Shown: one piece after another, positions 25,652 through 34,843 of the stretch
Layout of the letters: the number at the start of each line of letters is the position of its first letter
Numbering within the stretch: position 1 is the stretch's first letter
Assembly: GCF_004341245.1 (NCBI RefSeq)
Contig: NZ_SLWY01000002.1
Coordinates: forward strand, 62,001-126,000
Reading direction: 5' to 3'
Source of the DNA: Plasticicumulans lactativorans
Lineage (GTDB): Bacteria; Pseudomonadota; Gammaproteobacteria; Competibacterales; Competibacteraceae
DNA length: 64,000 nt
Translations under genes and position numbers: made by a program
Notes under the pieces: generated by a model
What the model was told of the DNA's origin: nothing
What the model saw: the letters and a program-made list of their open reading frames with translations, nothing else
Databases searched by the model: none

Positions 25652-26689
25652 TCAGCGCGGTCCGTGGCCGAACACCCGCGGCCGGGTGTAGGCGTCGATG
25701 GTCGGCGCGGCGATGTTCATCAGCAGCGTGGCGAAGGCGATACCGTCGGGGTAGCCACCCCAGGCGCGGATCACGTAGGTCAGCACGCCGATGCCGGCGC
25801 CGTACAGCAGCCGCCCGCGCGGCGTGGTGCTCGCCGACACCGGATCGGTGGCGATGAAGAAGGCGCCGAGCAGCGCGCCGCCGCTGGCGAGGTGCAAGGC
25901 CGGCGAGGCGTGGTGCTGCGGGTCGACGAGCCAGGGCACGGTCGCCGTCAGCGCGAGCGCGCCGAGCATGCCGGCGGGGATCTGCCAGGCGGCGGTGCGG
26001 GTCCAGCACAGCCACAGCCCGCCGGCGAGGAAGGCGAGGCTGGCGAGCTCCCAGCCGCGCCCGCCGAGCACGCCGAAGGCCGGGCTGGCGACGATCTCGG
26101 CGACGCCGCGGCCGAGCCCGAGTCCGGTGCGCAGGCTGTCGAGCGGCGTCGGCGCGCTCAGCGCGTCGAGCGCGAGCACGTGGTCGAGGCCGCCGGCGCC
26201 GAAGATCAGGCGCAGGCTGGCGGCGAGGTCGGCGGGCTGCGCGAGCAGTTCGCGCGCGCCCGGCCAGGTGCTCATCTCGCGCGGGAACGACACCAGCAGC
26301 ACCACGTAGCCGATCATCGCCGGGTTGAACGGGTTGTAGCCGAGCCCGCCGTAGAGGTGCTTGGCGACCACGATCGCGAACGCCGTGCCGAGCGCGGTGA
26401 GCCACCACGGCGCCAGCGCCGGCAGCGCCAGCGCCAGCAGCCACGCAGTGACCAGCGCGCTGCCGTCGCCGAGCGCGGGCGCGAGCGGGCGGCCGCGCAG
26501 CGCCAGCGCGGCGGCCTCGCAGGCGAGCGCGACCGTGCTGGCGAGCGCGAGCTGCGCCAGCACCGCCGGGCCGAACAGCCACACGTAGGCGGCGATGCCC
26601 GGCAGCAGCGCGTAGAGCACGCGGCGCATCAGCGCACCGACGCTGGCGCCGGTGTGCAGGTGCGGGGAACTCGCGGTGGGGAACAGCAT
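25652..26689 (-). CDS. rnfD: Rnf complex subunit RnfD (membrane flavoprotein)
   Basis: 345 residues with about nine membrane helices. Typical motifs: [24 protein letters not shown] region at the N terminus, [21 protein letters not shown] near residue 110, and the C-terminal FMN site [18 protein letters not shown] followed by [14 protein letters not shown]. RnfD carries covalent FMN and forms part of the ion path. It lies 27 bp after rnfC. Confidence 0.94.
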   Translation of the reverse strand: MLFPTASSPHLHTGASVGALMRRVLYALLPGIAAYVWLFGPAVLAQLALASTVALACEAAALALRGRPLAPALGDGSALVTAWLLALALPALAPWWLTALGTAFAIVVAKHLYGGLGYNPFNPAMIGYVVLLVSFPREMSTWPGARELLAQPADLAASLRLIFGAGGLDHVLALDALSAPTPLDSLRTGLGLGRGVAEIVASPAFGVLGGRGWELASLAFLAGGLWLCWTRTAAWQIPAGMLGALALTATVPWLVDPQHHASPALHLASGGALLGAFFIATDPVSASTTPRGRLLYGAGIGVLTYVIRAWGGYPDGIAFATLLMNIAAPTIDAYTRPRVFGHGPR

Positions 26690-26716
26690 GCGCGGGGGCT
26701 CGGGTGGGGGCGGCGG

Positions 26717-28408
26717 CTAGCCGCGGCCGTCGTCGTCGCCGGGCGCGGCGTCGGTGCTGGTGCCAGCCGTGGCATCGGCGGCGGCACGCGCGCGCCTGGC
26801 CTGCGCCCGCGCCAGCGCCGCGGCGATCGCCGCCTGCCGCGGGTCGTCGGTGGTCGTGGGCGCAGGCGACGCAGCGGCCGTCGGCGCGGTCGCGACGCTG
26901 GCCGGCGCGGTGGCGGTCGCCGCGGCCGGCGCGGCGGCCTCCGGTGCCGGCGCCGGGTGCGCCTTCTTGGCGGCGAGCCGGGCGGCGCGCTCGGCCTCCT
27001 CGCGCGCCTGCCGCGCCTGGCGCGCGCCGTGGCGCTCGCGGGCGAGGTCGGCCTTGTGCCGCTCGCGCTCGGCGGCGAGCAGCTCGCCCTTGGCGTGGCG
27101 GTAGTACTGCACCAACGGCAGCCGGCTCGGGCACACCGCGGCGCAGCAGCCGCACTCGATGCAGTCGAACAGGCCGAGTTCGCCGGCGCGCTCGAACTCG
27201 CGCGCGCGGGCATGCCAGTAGAGCTGCTGCGGCAGCAGGTCGGCCGGGCAGGCGCGCACGCAGTCGCCGCAGCGGATGCAGGGCAGCGCGGGCGCCGGCG
27301 GCGCCAGCTCGGTGGCGCCCGCCACCAGGATGCAGTTGCCGCCCTTGCCGAGCGGCACGCCGTCGTCAGCGAGCGCGAAGCCCATCATCGGCCCGCCGTA
27401 GATCAGCCGCGCGGCGGCCGCGGTGTAGCCGCCGCAGGCCGCGACCAGGTCCGCGACCGGCGTGCCGATGCGCGCCTCCACCACCTGCGGCGTGTGCACC
27501 CCGGCGCCGGTGACGGTCACGTAGCGCGCGGTCAGCGGCCGCCCGGTGGTGATCGCCTCGAACACCGCCGCCGCGGTGGCGACGTTCTGGCAGACGATGC
27601 CGAGCTCGGCCGGCAGCCCGCCGCTCGGCACCTCGCGCCCAGTGAGCACGCGGATCAGCTGCCGCTCGCCGCCGCTCGGGTAGCGCGTCGGCACCGCCTG
27701 CACGCGCAGTTCGGCGGCACCGCTCGCAGCCACCGCCGCGCGCATCGCGGCGAGCGCCTCGGGCTTGTCGTCCTCGATCGCGACCAGCGCGGCGGCGGCG
27801 CCGAGCGCGTGGCGCAGGATCAGCACGCCGCCGACGATCGCCGCCGCGCGCTCGCGCATCAGGCGGTCGTCGCAGGTGATGTAGGGCTCGCACTCGGCGC
27901 CGTTGACGATCAGCAGGTTCGGCGGCGGCTCGGCGGCGAGCTTCACCGCGGTCGGGAAGGCCGCGCCGCCGAGGCCGACGATGCCGGCCTCGCGCACGCG
28001 CCGGCGGATCTCCGCCGCTGCCGCGGTGCGCCAGTCGGCGAGCGGCGCCGGCAGCGCGCCCCAGGCGTCGGCGTCGTCGGCGTCGAGCACCAGGCACGGC
28101 GCGCTGAGCCCGGAGGGGTGGGCGATCGGGCGCGCTTCGAGCGCGACCACGGTGCCCGAGGTCGGCGCGTGCAGCGCGGCGCTGACGTAGCCGTCGGCCG
28201 CCGCCAGCAGCTCGCCGCGGCCGACGTGCTGGCCGGGGTTCACCACCGGCCTGGCGGCGGCGCCGACGTGCTGCGTCAGCGGCAGCAGCAGCCGCGGCGG
28301 CGGCGGCAGCGCGCGCGCCGGCTGCGCGTTCGACGGCGCCTTGCGGGTCGGGGGATGCAGGCCGCCGTTGAAGCGCCACAGCCGCACCAGCGGGTCGAGC
28401 ACGCCCAT
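26717..28408 (-). CDS. rnfC: Rnf complex subunit RnfC (FMN, 4Fe-4S, NADH-binding) with long Ala-rich tail
   Basis: 563 residues. The N terminus [11 protein letters not shown] is typical. The flavin/NADH domain includes [19 protein letters not shown] and [15 protein letters not shown]. Two 4Fe-4S sites follow: [12 protein letters not shown] and [13 protein letters not shown]. After about residue 440 comes a charged helix ([20 protein letters not shown]) and an Ala/Pro/Thr-rich low-complexity tail, seen in proteobacterial RnfC. It is the peripheral subunit that docks to NADH or ferredoxin. It begins 10 bp after rnfB. Confidence 0.95.
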   Translation of the reverse strand: MGVLDPLVRLWRFNGGLHPPTRKAPSNAQPARALPPPPRLLLPLTQHVGAAARPVVNPGQHVGRGELLAAADGYVSAALHAPTSGTVVALEARPIAHPSGLSAPCLVLDADDADAWGALPAPLADWRTAAAAEIRRRVREAGIVGLGGAAFPTAVKLAAEPPPNLLIVNGAECEPYITCDDRLMRERAAAIVGGVLILRHALGAAAALVAIEDDKPEALAAMRAAVAASGAAELRVQAVPTRYPSGGERQLIRVLTGREVPSGGLPAELGIVCQNVATAAAVFEAITTGRPLTARYVTVTGAGVHTPQVVEARIGTPVADLVAACGGYTAAAARLIYGGPMMGFALADDGVPLGKGGNCILVAGATELAPPAPALPCIRCGDCVRACPADLLPQQLYWHARAREFERAGELGLFDCIECGCCAAVCPSRLPLVQYYRHAKGELLAAERERHKADLARERHGARQARQAREEAERAARLAAKKAHPAPAPEAAAPAAATATAPASVATAPTAAASPAPTTTDDPRQAAIAAALARAQARRARAAADATAGTSTDAAPGDDDGRG

Positions 28409-28417
28409 CGTCGTCGC

Positions 28418-28954
28418 TCAGGCCGCGCGCGGCGCCGGCCAGGCCCAGTTGGCCGGCGTGGTGGCGATCGGGACCATGTGGATGCAGTCGACCGGGCAGG
28501 GCGCCACGCACAGCTCGCAGCCGGTGCACTCCTGCGCGATCACCGTGTGCATGTGTTTGGCGGCGCCGACGATGGCGTCGACCGGGCAGGCCTGGATGCA
28601 CAGCGTGCAGCCGATGCACTGCGTCTCGTCGATCACCGCGAGTTGCGGCGGCTTCTCCACGCCGTGCGCGGTGTCGAGCGGCTTGGGCTCGACGCCGAGC
28701 AGCGCGGCGAGGGCCTCGACCCCGGCCTGGCCGCCGGGCGGGCAGCGGTCGATGTCGGCCGCGCCGGCGGCGATCGCCTCGGCGTAGGGCCGGCAGCCGG
28801 CAAAGCCGCACTGGCCGCACTGCGTCTGCGGCAGCACCGCGTCGATCTTGTCGGCGAGCGGGTCACCCTCGACGCGGAAGCGCACCGCCGCGTAGCCGAG
28901 CAGCAACCCCGAGAGCCCGGCGAGCAGGGTCAGCGCGACGATCGCGACGAGCAT
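28418..28954 (-). CDS. rnfB: Rnf complex subunit RnfB (multi-cluster ferredoxin)
   Basis: 178 residues. N-terminal membrane helix ([18 protein letters not shown]), then the 4Fe-4S motif [16 protein letters not shown], then two ferredoxin-type sites [16 protein letters not shown] and [16 protein letters not shown]. It is likely the entry point for ferredoxin electrons. Three bases separate it from rnfA. Confidence 0.95.
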   Translation of the reverse strand: MLVAIVALTLLAGLSGLLLGYAAVRFRVEGDPLADKIDAVLPQTQCGQCGFAGCRPYAEAIAAGAADIDRCPPGGQAGVEALAALLGVEPKPLDTAHGVEKPPQLAVIDETQCIGCTLCIQACPVDAIVGAAKHMHTVIAQECTGCELCVAPCPVDCIHMVPIATTPANWAWPAPRAA

Positions 28955-28957
28955 CGC

Positions 28958-29539
28958 CTAGCCCCGCACCAGGCCGGAGAAGCCCATGAAGGCGAGCGAC
29001 ATCAGCCCGGCGGTGATCAGCGCGATCGCCGGCCCGCGCAGGTGCACCGGCACGTCGGCCACCGCGATGCGCTCGCGGATGCCGGCGAACAGCACCAGCA
29101 CCAGCGAGAACCCCGCCGCCGCGCCGAAGCCGTACAGCGCCGACTCGACGAAGCCGTGGTGCGCCTGCACGTTCAGCAGCGCCACCCCGAGCACCGCGCA
29201 GTTCACGGTGATCAGCGGCAGGTAGATGCCGAGCACCTGGTACAGCAGCGGGCTGGTCTTGTGCACCACCATCTCGGTGAACTGCACCACCACCGCGATC
29301 ACCAGGATGAAGGCGATGGTGTCGAGGTAGTCGAGGCCGAGCGGCAGCAGCAGGTAGCGGTGCACGAGGTGCGTGCACGCCGACGACAGCGTCAGCACGA
29401 AGGCCGTCGCCATGCCCATCCCGAGCGCGGTCTCGACCTTCTTCGACACCCCCATGAACGGGCACAGGCCGAGGAACTTCACCAGCACGAAGTTGTTGAC
29501 CAGGATCGTGCCGATCAGGATCAGGGCGTACTCTTTCAT
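28958..29539 (-). CDS. rnfA: Rnf complex subunit RnfA
   Basis: 193 residues, same as E. coli RsxA. Six membrane helices; conserved segments [20 protein letters not shown] at residues 14-33 and [18 protein letters not shown] near residue 105. RnfA and RnfE form the symmetric membrane pair carrying the 2Fe-2S cluster. It is the first gene of rnfABCDGE-nth. Rnf in such organisms drives reduced-ferredoxin supply (for example to nitrogenase) or works as the Rsx SoxR-reducing system. Confidence 0.95.
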   Translation of the reverse strand: MKEYALILIGTILVNNFVLVKFLGLCPFMGVSKKVETALGMGMATAFVLTLSSACTHLVHRYLLLPLGLDYLDTIAFILVIAVVVQFTEMVVHKTSPLLYQVLGIYLPLITVNCAVLGVALLNVQAHHGFVESALYGFGAAAGFSLVLVLFAGIRERIAVADVPVHLRGPAIALITAGLMSLAFMGFSGLVRG

Positions 29540-29867
29540 CGCTGCCCGCCGTGCGCGGCGGCCGTTGCGGCCGCGGCATCGAGAACCGGCCGGGCGCCCG
29601 CCCGGCCGCGTGAAGGACGCCGGAAAATACCAGCAATGCGCGGTGCGCTCCAGCCGCCGGGGCGGCCGTGCTCATCGGGCGCAACCGGCATGAACCCCTC
29701 TCCCTCGGGGAGAGGGGCTGGGGTGAGGGTGCTTGCCGGCGGCGCAATGTTGCAGACCATCGGTGGGGCGCATCGCGGCGCTGCTGTGCCTTTGCGCTCC
29801 ATCGTTGCTACGCGGCCCGCGGCACGCCGTGGCCGATCTTCCGTGAAGTGCCACAGGAGCGATGACG
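29540..29867. other. Intergenic region upstream of rnfA
   Basis: 328 bp between rnfA (leftward) and the GNAT gene (rightward). It holds a perfect hairpin at 29588-29607 (GGCCGGGCG/CGCCCGGCC, 2-nt loop) in the rnf leader and the first copy of an intergenic repeat at 29695-29730. A leftward TTGCTG at about 29633-29638 could be part of the rnf promoter, but no convincing -10 follows. Confidence 0.4.
29695..29730. repeat. Intergenic repeat, copy 1 (inverted relative to copy 2)
   Basis: A 36-bp element with a palindromic core (CCCCTCTCCC, short loop, GGGAGAGGGG-like arm) followed by CTGGGGTGAGGGT. A near-identical copy lies at 31238-31274 in opposite orientation. Elements of this sequence type are common between genes in many beta- and gammaproteobacteria; the two copies bound the small accessory patch here. 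Confidence 0.7.
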
Positions 29868-30329
29868 ATGCCGACCCCATCCGCTGACCGCGTGACGGTG
29901 CAGCAGGCCGCGACCGACGAGGAGATCGTCGCGACGCGCGCGGTGATGCGCCAGCTGCGCCCCGACGTGCCGGCCGACGAGTACCTGGGGACGGTCCGGC
30001 GGATGATGCAGAGCGACGGCTATCGGCTGGCGGCCGTCTACGACGGCGGCGAGGTCCGCGCGGTGGCCGGCTACCGCGTCATGGAGATGCTGTACTGCGG
30101 CCGGATCCTCTATGTCGACGACCTCAACACCGACGCCGCCGCGCGCTCGCAGGGCTACGGCAAGGTCCTGCTGGACTGGCTGAAGGCCGAAGCCCGCGCC
30201 CAGGGCTGCCGGCAGCTGCACCTCGATTCGGGCGTGCAGCGGGAGCAGACGCACCGCTTCTACTTCCGCGAGGGGCTGGCGATCAACTGCTACCACTTCC
30301 GCATCCCGCTGGCGCCCGCGGAGGGGTGA
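29868..30329 (+). CDS. GNAT N-acetyltransferase
   Basis: 153 residues from the ATG at 29868, favoured over 29862 because AGGAG then lies 8 nt away rather than 2. Fold motifs: VAGYRVMEMLYCGRILYVDDLNT, the acetyl-CoA loop ARSQGYGKVLLDWLK near residue 97, and HRFYFREGLAINCYHF at the C terminus. Substrate unknown. It is the first gene inside the repeat-bounded patch. Confidence 0.83.
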   Translation: MPTPSADRVTVQQAATDEEIVATRAVMRQLRPDVPADEYLGTVRRMMQSDGYRLAAVYDGGEVRAVAGYRVMEMLYCGRILYVDDLNTDAAARSQGYGKVLLDWLKAEARAQGCRQLHLDSGVQREQTHRFYFREGLAINCYHFRIPLAPAEG

Positions 30330-30348
30330 GGGAGCGGCTCTTCTGCGG

Positions 30349-30684
30349 ATGGCCTGTCGATGCTGCCGTGGTCGAGCCGGTAAGCAGAGTTCGCCTGCCC
30401 TTCATCGACGGGTTTATCTACCGCTTTGTCGGCTGGGGCACACGCATATCATCCCGCGCCTGAAAAAGGTCATTGATGGCGAGGATAAAGGGGGCATTAC
30501 AGAAACCGTCGGCTGGAAAGGCGGCGGCGGTTTCCGCTACTACCGGCTCGCCCCTACGCTGATCGTCAATGATCGCTGGGGTAATCCGGTCATCAACCCG
30601 GAATACAACGCGGCGATGCTTGCCGAGGCCTTGGCGAAACTGGAAGGCTTCACCTACGCGCCGTCGACTACAGCCTCAACGTGA
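30349..30684 (+). pseudogene. Remnant of a type III restriction-modification methyltransferase (mod)
   Basis: From about 30430 the frame encodes IIPRLKKVIDGED, GWKGGGGFRYYRLAP and GFTYAPS, which match (from memory) the C-terminal part of type III Mod DNA methyltransferases, with the expected order and spacing. The AdoMet and DPPY catalytic motifs, normally several hundred residues upstream, are missing, and the first 25 residues do not look like Mod. A different frame then stays open for another 45 codons to the TGA at 30798-30800. This is a decayed fragment. Base composition is visibly less GC-rich than its neighbours, consistent with transfer. Confidence 0.7.
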
Positions 30685-30796
30685 CCAATCTGACGGTGGT
30701 CCAGCCTGAACCGGCTGCGCCCGAAGACGTCGCTGGCAGAGGCAAGCGCAAGGCAGCACCAACGGGCCAGGGGGCTTGGTTCGAGGAGGATCGCTC

Positions 30797-31087
30797 ATGA
30801 ACCGCCAGCAGGCCTTGCAGGCACTCGTCCAGGCCAAGCCCATTCTCCAGCAGCGCTACGGCGTTACCCGGCTGGCGCTGTTCGGCTCCACCGCGCGCGA
30901 TGCCGCGCGGCCCGACAGCGATGTGGACGTGCTGGTGGCCTTCGACGGCACTGCCACCGCTGCGCGTTTCTTCGGCGTGCAGTTCTATCTGGAAGATGCG
31001 CTGGGCTGTCCGGTGGACCTGGTTTCCGAAAAGGCGCTGCGTCCGGAGCTTCGTCCCTACATCGAGCGAGAGGCCGTCCATGTCTGA
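30797..31087 (+). CDS. MNT-type nucleotidyltransferase antitoxin
   Basis: 96 residues. The minimal nucleotidyltransferase motif is intact: LALFGSTARDAARPDSDVDV near residues 27-46 (G-S-x-A-R...S-D-x-D). C-terminal VDLVSEKALRPELRPYIEREA is standard. MNT proteins pair with HEPN RNase toxins and neutralise them by AMPylation of the HEPN protein. The ATG overlaps the preceding TGA by 3 bp. Its own stop overlaps the start of the HEPN fragment, the normal operon arrangement, but that partner is broken. Confidence 0.85.
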   Translation: MNRQQALQALVQAKPILQQRYGVTRLALFGSTARDAARPDSDVDVLVAFDGTATAARFFGVQFYLEDALGCPVDLVSEKALRPELRPYIEREAVHV

Positions 31088-31193
31088 AGCGGTGCGCGAA
31101 TGGCGCTTTTATCTGGACGACATGATCGGCTTTGCCGAGAAGGTACTGGTCTATACGGAAGGCCTTGGATCAGGCGGGCTTCGAAGCCAGTAG
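31080..31193 (+). pseudogene. Truncated, frameshifted HEPN (DUF86) toxin
   Basis: The frame begins with the typical HEPN start SEAVREWRFYLDDMIGFAEK, overlapping the MNT stop. It ends after 37 residues; family members are about 110-120. Near 31167 an extra G shifts the frame: deleting it restores GLDQAGFEAS, the expected continuation. Soon after, the homology ends at the flank of the second repeat. The catalytic R-x4-H motif, normally around residue 80, is absent, so no active toxin can be made. Confidence 0.8.
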
Positions 31194-31237
31194 TAGGTGG
31201 AAGGCCGGCCCTCGATTGCCTTGCGCGCGCTGAAGGA

Positions 31238-31274
31238 ACCCTCACCCCCGGCCCCTCTCCCAGGGGGAGAGGGG
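31238..31274. repeat. Intergenic repeat, copy 2
   Basis: Reads ACCCTCACCCC then CCCCTCTCCC and GGGAGAGGGG; it is the reverse-complement form of the copy at 29695-29730 with only a few differences around the loop. It lies just after the truncated HEPN gene and before argF. Confidence 0.7.
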
Positions 31275-31305
31275 AAAAGGCGTACCAGCAGGAAGCCGTG
31301 TGCGC

Positions 31306-32223
31306 TCAGTCGTCGATGCGGCCGAGCAGCAGGAATTCCATCAGCGCCTTCTGCGCGTGCATGCGGTTCTCGGCTTCGTCCCAGACCTGGCTCTGCGGGC
31401 CGTCGATCACCTCGGCGGTGACTTCCTCGCCGCGGTGGGCGGGCAGGCAGTGCAGGAAGATGGCTTCCGGGTCGGCGGCGGCCATCACGTCGGCGTCGAC
31501 GCGGTAGGCGGCGAAGTCGGCGGCGCGCTGCGCGAGCTGGGCTTCGTGGCCCATGCTGGCCCAGACGTCGGTGGTGACCAGGTCGGCGCCGCGCGCCGCG
31601 GCGAGCGGGTCGCGGGTGAGCTCGACGCGGTCGGCGTTGTCGGCGAGCAGCTCGGCGGCGGGCTCGTAGCCGACCGGGCAGGCGATGCGCAGGCGAAAGC
31701 CGAACTGGCGCGCGGCGGTGATGTAGCTGTTGCACATGTTGTTGCCGTCGCCGACCCAGGCGACGGTGCGCCCGGCGATCGGGCCGCGGTGCTCGACGAA
31801 GGTCTGGATGTCGGCGAGGAGCTGGCAGGGGTGCTCGTGGTCGGTCAGGCCGTTGATCACCGGCACCCGCGAGACCGCGGCGAAGCGCGCGACGGTGTCG
31901 TGCGAGTAGGCGCGGATCATCACCAGGTCGACCATCCGCGACAGCACCTTGGCGGTGTCCTCGATCGACTCGCCGCGGCCGAGCTGGGTGTCGCGCGGGG
32001 AGAGGAAGATCGCACAGCCGCCGAGCTGGGCGATGCCGGCCTCGAAGGACACGCGGGTGCGCGTGGACGCCTTCTCGAAGATCTGGCCGAGCACGCGCCC
32101 CGGCAGCGGGGCGTGGCGCTCGCCTCTGGCGTGGCGCGCCTTCAGCGTGCTCGCGCGGGCGATCAGGTAGTCGAGCTCGTCGGGGGTGAAGTCGAGCAGG
32201 CTCAGGAAATGGCGGGACTGCAT
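31306..32223 (-). CDS. argF: Ornithine carbamoyltransferase
   Basis: 305 residues from the ATG at 32223, which has GAGGAG about 11 nt upstream; an in-frame start further up adds eight residues without a good site. Carbamoyl-phosphate motif STRTRVSFE near residue 50, HPCQ near residue 130 and [11 protein letters not shown] near residue 268. It makes citrulline from ornithine and carbamoyl phosphate in arginine biosynthesis. No other arg gene is adjacent. Confidence 0.95.
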   Translation of the reverse strand: MQSRHFLSLLDFTPDELDYLIARASTLKARHARGERHAPLPGRVLGQIFEKASTRTRVSFEAGIAQLGGCAIFLSPRDTQLGRGESIEDTAKVLSRMVDLVMIRAYSHDTVARFAAVSRVPVINGLTDHEHPCQLLADIQTFVEHRGPIAGRTVAWVGDGNNMCNSYITAARQFGFRLRIACPVGYEPAAELLADNADRVELTRDPLAAARGADLVTTDVWASMGHEAQLAQRAADFAAYRVDADVMAAADPEAIFLHCLPAHRGEEVTAEVIDGPQSQVWDEAENRMHAQKALMEFLLLGRIDD

Positions 32224-32256
32224 GCGAGAGGAACTCCTCGTCGGCACCGGGCGCGC

Positions 32257-32595
32257 TCAGCCGGCGACGGTTTCGGGTTGCCGGAGCGGGGCCGGCACCG
32301 TGCTTGCGAAGCGCGCGACGTTCCGGTCGGCTTTCGCGTCGGTGATCACCAGCGGCGGCGGCAGGCGCGCGACCGAGCCCGCGGTGACGTTGATCTGCCA
32401 GCCCTGCGTCGCGTGCGGGTGCGAGGCGCAGGGCCGGTCGGGTTCGATGCCGCGCAGGGCGCCATGGCCGCGGGGCGGGCGGGCGGCGGACGGAGAGGGG
32501 CGACGGCGCGCGGCGGGGACGTGCAGGCGGATGGCGGCACTCCCGGCGGGGGCGACGGGGCGACGTGCGTTGGCCGACATCGTGTGCTGCGACAT
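32257..32595 (-). CDS. Hypothetical protein upstream of argF
   Basis: 112 residues, 33 bp upstream of argF on the same strand. No family recognised. The first half is Arg/Pro/Ala-rich and the second half reads [20 protein letters not shown]. Third-position GC is very high in this frame while second positions are mixed, the pattern of real genes in this window, which is the main support. No signal peptide or membrane segment. Confidence 0.4.
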   Translation of the reverse strand: MSQHTMSANARRPVAPAGSAAIRLHVPAARRRPSPSAARPPRGHGALRGIEPDRPCASHPHATQGWQINVTAGSVARLPPPLVITDAKADRNVARFASTVPAPLRQPETVAG

Positions 32596-32978
32596 GGCTC
32601 CTGCTTCCGCAACGCGCGGCGGGGCATCCGCCGCAAAAAAAAGGGCGAGGTTACCGACCCGCTACAAGGGGCGCAAGCCCGTGCACCGGAACGAAAAGCG
32701 TTGCTCGCGGGCGAGCCGTTGCACGGCGCGTGACACACCCTGTCACGCCCTGTCACGCCGGCGCAGCGTATCGGCATGCCGAACCGTGCGCCGATTGCCC
32801 CCGTGTACCGCGCAGTTTCGGTCGAATATCGAAAAATACATTCAATCGTATGATAAATAATGAATTTTTTATCGCGTGCAGGCATTTGGCATTGCTCTTG
32901 CCCAATACCGGGAACCGCTCGTCGTTTCGTACCAGAAGCGGAACGCCCACCACTGCACGTCCCGTAGAGGAGAAAACC
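32596..32978 (+). other. Promoter region of the quinoprotein alcohol dehydrogenase
   Basis: 383 bp. The left 200 bp has no clear feature apart from a short CACCCTGTCACGCCCTGTCA direct repeat near 32736-32757. The right part holds an A/T-rich tract (about 32820-32875), as often seen where IHF or an activator binds, and the σ54-type element at 32887-32901. AGAGGAGA lies about 6 nt before the ATG at 32979. Confidence 0.55.
32887..32901 (+). promoter_or_regulatory. σ54-type promoter of the PQQ alcohol dehydrogenase gene
   Basis: TGGCATTGCTCTTGC has the invariant GG and GC with 10 bp between them and TTGC at -12. The predicted transcript start near 32913 gives a 66-nt leader. The aldehyde dehydrogenase promoter at 44357 shares 11 of 15 bases. 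A σ54 activator would be needed; none is encoded in the window. Confidence 0.65.
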
Positions 32979-34754
32979 ATGACCGATTCCGCGTTCGCCT
33001 GCCGCCTGCCCCTGAGCCGGCTCGGGGCCGCCCTCGCGCTGCTGCTCGCCGGCGCCTCGGCCGGTGCCGGCGTCACCGATCAGGACATCGCCAACGACGC
33101 GCAGACCCCCGGCGACGTGCTGAGCTGGGGCATGGGCCTGCAGGGCCAGCGCTACAGCCCGCTGACCAGGATCAACGCCGACACCGTCAAGGACCTGGTG
33201 CCGGCCTGGTCGTTCTCGTACGGCGGCGAGAAGCAGCGCGGGCAGGAGGCGCAGCCGCTGATCTACAACGGCAAGATCTTCGTCACCGCGTCGTACTCGC
33301 GGCTGTTCGCGGTCGACGCCCACACCGGTGCCAAGCTCTGGCAGTACGACCACCGCCTGCCCGACGGCATCCTGCCCTGCTGCGACGTGGTCAACCGCGG
33401 CGCGGCGCTGTACGACAACCTGGTGATCTTCAGCACGCTCGACGCACAGCTGGTGGCGCTCGACCAGGACACCGGCAAGGTGGTGTGGAAGGAGAAGCTC
33501 GACGACTACAAGGAGGGCTACTCGAACACCGCCGCGCCGATCATCGTCAAGGGCAAGGTGATCACCGGCGTGTCGGGCGGCGAGTTCGGCGTGGTCGGCC
33601 GCGTCGACGCGCGCGACGCCAAGACCGGCAAGCTGGTGTGGACGCGCCCGGTGCTCGAAGGCTACATGGGCTACATGGTCAAGGACGGCCAGAAGGTCGA
33701 GAACGGCGTCACCGGCACCCCCGGCACCTCCTGGGCCGGCGACATGTGGAAGACCGGCGGCGGCGCCACCTGGCTCGGCGGCTACTACGATGCCGAGACC
33801 AACCTGGTGTTCATCGGCACCGGCAACCCGGCGCCGTGGAACTCGCACCTGCGCCCCGGCGACAACCTCTACACCGCCTCGACGCTGGCGATCGACCCCG
33901 ACACCGGCACGATCAAGTGGCACTACCAGAGCACGCCGAACGACTCGTGGGATTTCGACGGCGTCAACGAGTTCGTCTCCTTCGACCTGAAGAAGGACGG
34001 CAAGGTGATCAAGGCCGGCGCCAAGGCCGACCGCAACGGCTACTTCTACGTGCTCGACCGCACCAACGGCCAGTTGATCAGCGCCTCGCCCTTCGTCACC
34101 AAGCAGACCTGGACCAGCGGCATCGACCCGAAGACCGGCCGCCCGATCGAGACCGGCAACCGCCCCGGTGATCCGACCAAGGCCGCCGACGGCAAGAAGG
34201 GCGAGTCGGTGTTCGCGGTGCCGGGCTTCCTCGGCGCCAAGAACTGGATGCCGATGGCCTACAACCGCGACACCGGCCTGTTCTACGTGCCCGCCAACGA
34301 GTGGGGCATGGACATCTGGAACGAGCCGATCGCCTACAAGAAGGGCGCGGCCTACCTCGGCGCCGGCTTCACCATCAAGCCGCTGTACGAGGACTACATC
34401 GGCGCGCTGCGCGCGGTCGACCCGGCCACCGGCAAGATCGTCTGGGAGTACAAGAACCCGGCGCCGCTGTGGGGCGGGGTGCTGACCACCGCCGGCAACC
34501 TGGTGTTCACCGGCACGCCCGAGGGCTTCCTGAAGGCGTTCGACGCGCGCACCGGCAAGGAGGTGTGGAAGTTCCAGACCGGCTCGGGCGTGGTCGGCTG
34601 CCCGGTCACCTGGGAGATGGACGGCGAGCAGTACATCGCCGTGCCCTCGGGCTGGGGCGGCGCGGTGCCGCTGTGGGGCGGCGAGGTCGCCAAGCGCGTC
34701 AACTACCTGAACCAGGGCGGCAGCCTCTGGGTGTTCAAGCTGCACAAGGCGTGA
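32979..34754 (+). CDS. PQQ-dependent alcohol dehydrogenase, predicted lanthanide type (ExaF/PedH-like)
   Basis: 591 residues. A Sec signal ([20 protein letters not shown]) places it in the periplasm. Eight-bladed quinoprotein propeller with repeated tryptophan-docking motifs ([32 protein letters not shown]). The vicinal disulfide that sits on PQQ is Cys134-Cys135 (PCCDVV). Catalytic Asp325 in [11 protein letters not shown] is followed two residues on by Asp327. This Asp-x-Asp signature marks lanthanide-dependent enzymes (XoxF, ExaF, PedH); calcium enzymes have Ala or Ser there. No heme-c domain is fused, so a separate cytochrome must take the electrons. Oxidises primary alcohols such as ethanol to aldehydes. 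It is the first gene of the relay locus. Confidence 0.9.
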   Translation: MTDSAFACRLPLSRLGAALALLLAGASAGAGVTDQDIANDAQTPGDVLSWGMGLQGQRYSPLTRINADTVKDLVPAWSFSYGGEKQRGQEAQPLIYNGKIFVTASYSRLFAVDAHTGAKLWQYDHRLPDGILPCCDVVNRGAALYDNLVIFSTLDAQLVALDQDTGKVVWKEKLDDYKEGYSNTAAPIIVKGKVITGVSGGEFGVVGRVDARDAKTGKLVWTRPVLEGYMGYMVKDGQKVENGVTGTPGTSWAGDMWKTGGGATWLGGYYDAETNLVFIGTGNPAPWNSHLRPGDNLYTASTLAIDPDTGTIKWHYQSTPNDSWDFDGVNEFVSFDLKKDGKVIKAGAKADRNGYFYVLDRTNGQLISASPFVTKQTWTSGIDPKTGRPIETGNRPGDPTKAADGKKGESVFAVPGFLGAKNWMPMAYNRDTGLFYVPANEWGMDIWNEPIAYKKGAAYLGAGFTIKPLYEDYIGALRAVDPATGKIVWEYKNPAPLWGGVLTTAGNLVFTGTPEGFLKAFDARTGKEVWKFQTGSGVVGCPVTWEMDGEQYIAVPSGWGGAVPLWGGEVAKRVNYLNQGGSLWVFKLHKA

Positions 34755-34760
34755 GCGAAC

Positions 34761-34784
34761 GCGCGGCCCGCGTGCGGGCCGCGC
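34761..34784 (+). terminator. Strong hairpin after the alcohol dehydrogenase gene
   Basis: Perfect 11-bp arms GCGCGGCCCGC and GCGGGCCGCGC with a 2-nt spacer begin 7 bp after the stop codon. There is no T-tract. It probably protects the dehydrogenase mRNA 3' end or causes partial termination before the downstream accessory genes. Confidence 0.55.
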
Positions 34785-34843
34785 CCCCGAACCATCGCGC
34801 CGGTGCCCACCGGGTGCCGGCGCCGAGCCTGGGAGAGCCAGCC

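Noticed and set aside
25457-29887. 1476-codon plus-strand frame opposite rnfGDCBA
   Set aside because: Fully antisense to rnf genes with complete motifs; composition (Arg, Gln, His, Ala) is typical of a shadow frame.
29695-31274. CRISPR or insertion-sequence ends
   Set aside because: Only two copies in inverted orientation, no spacer pattern, no transposase and no target duplication seen.
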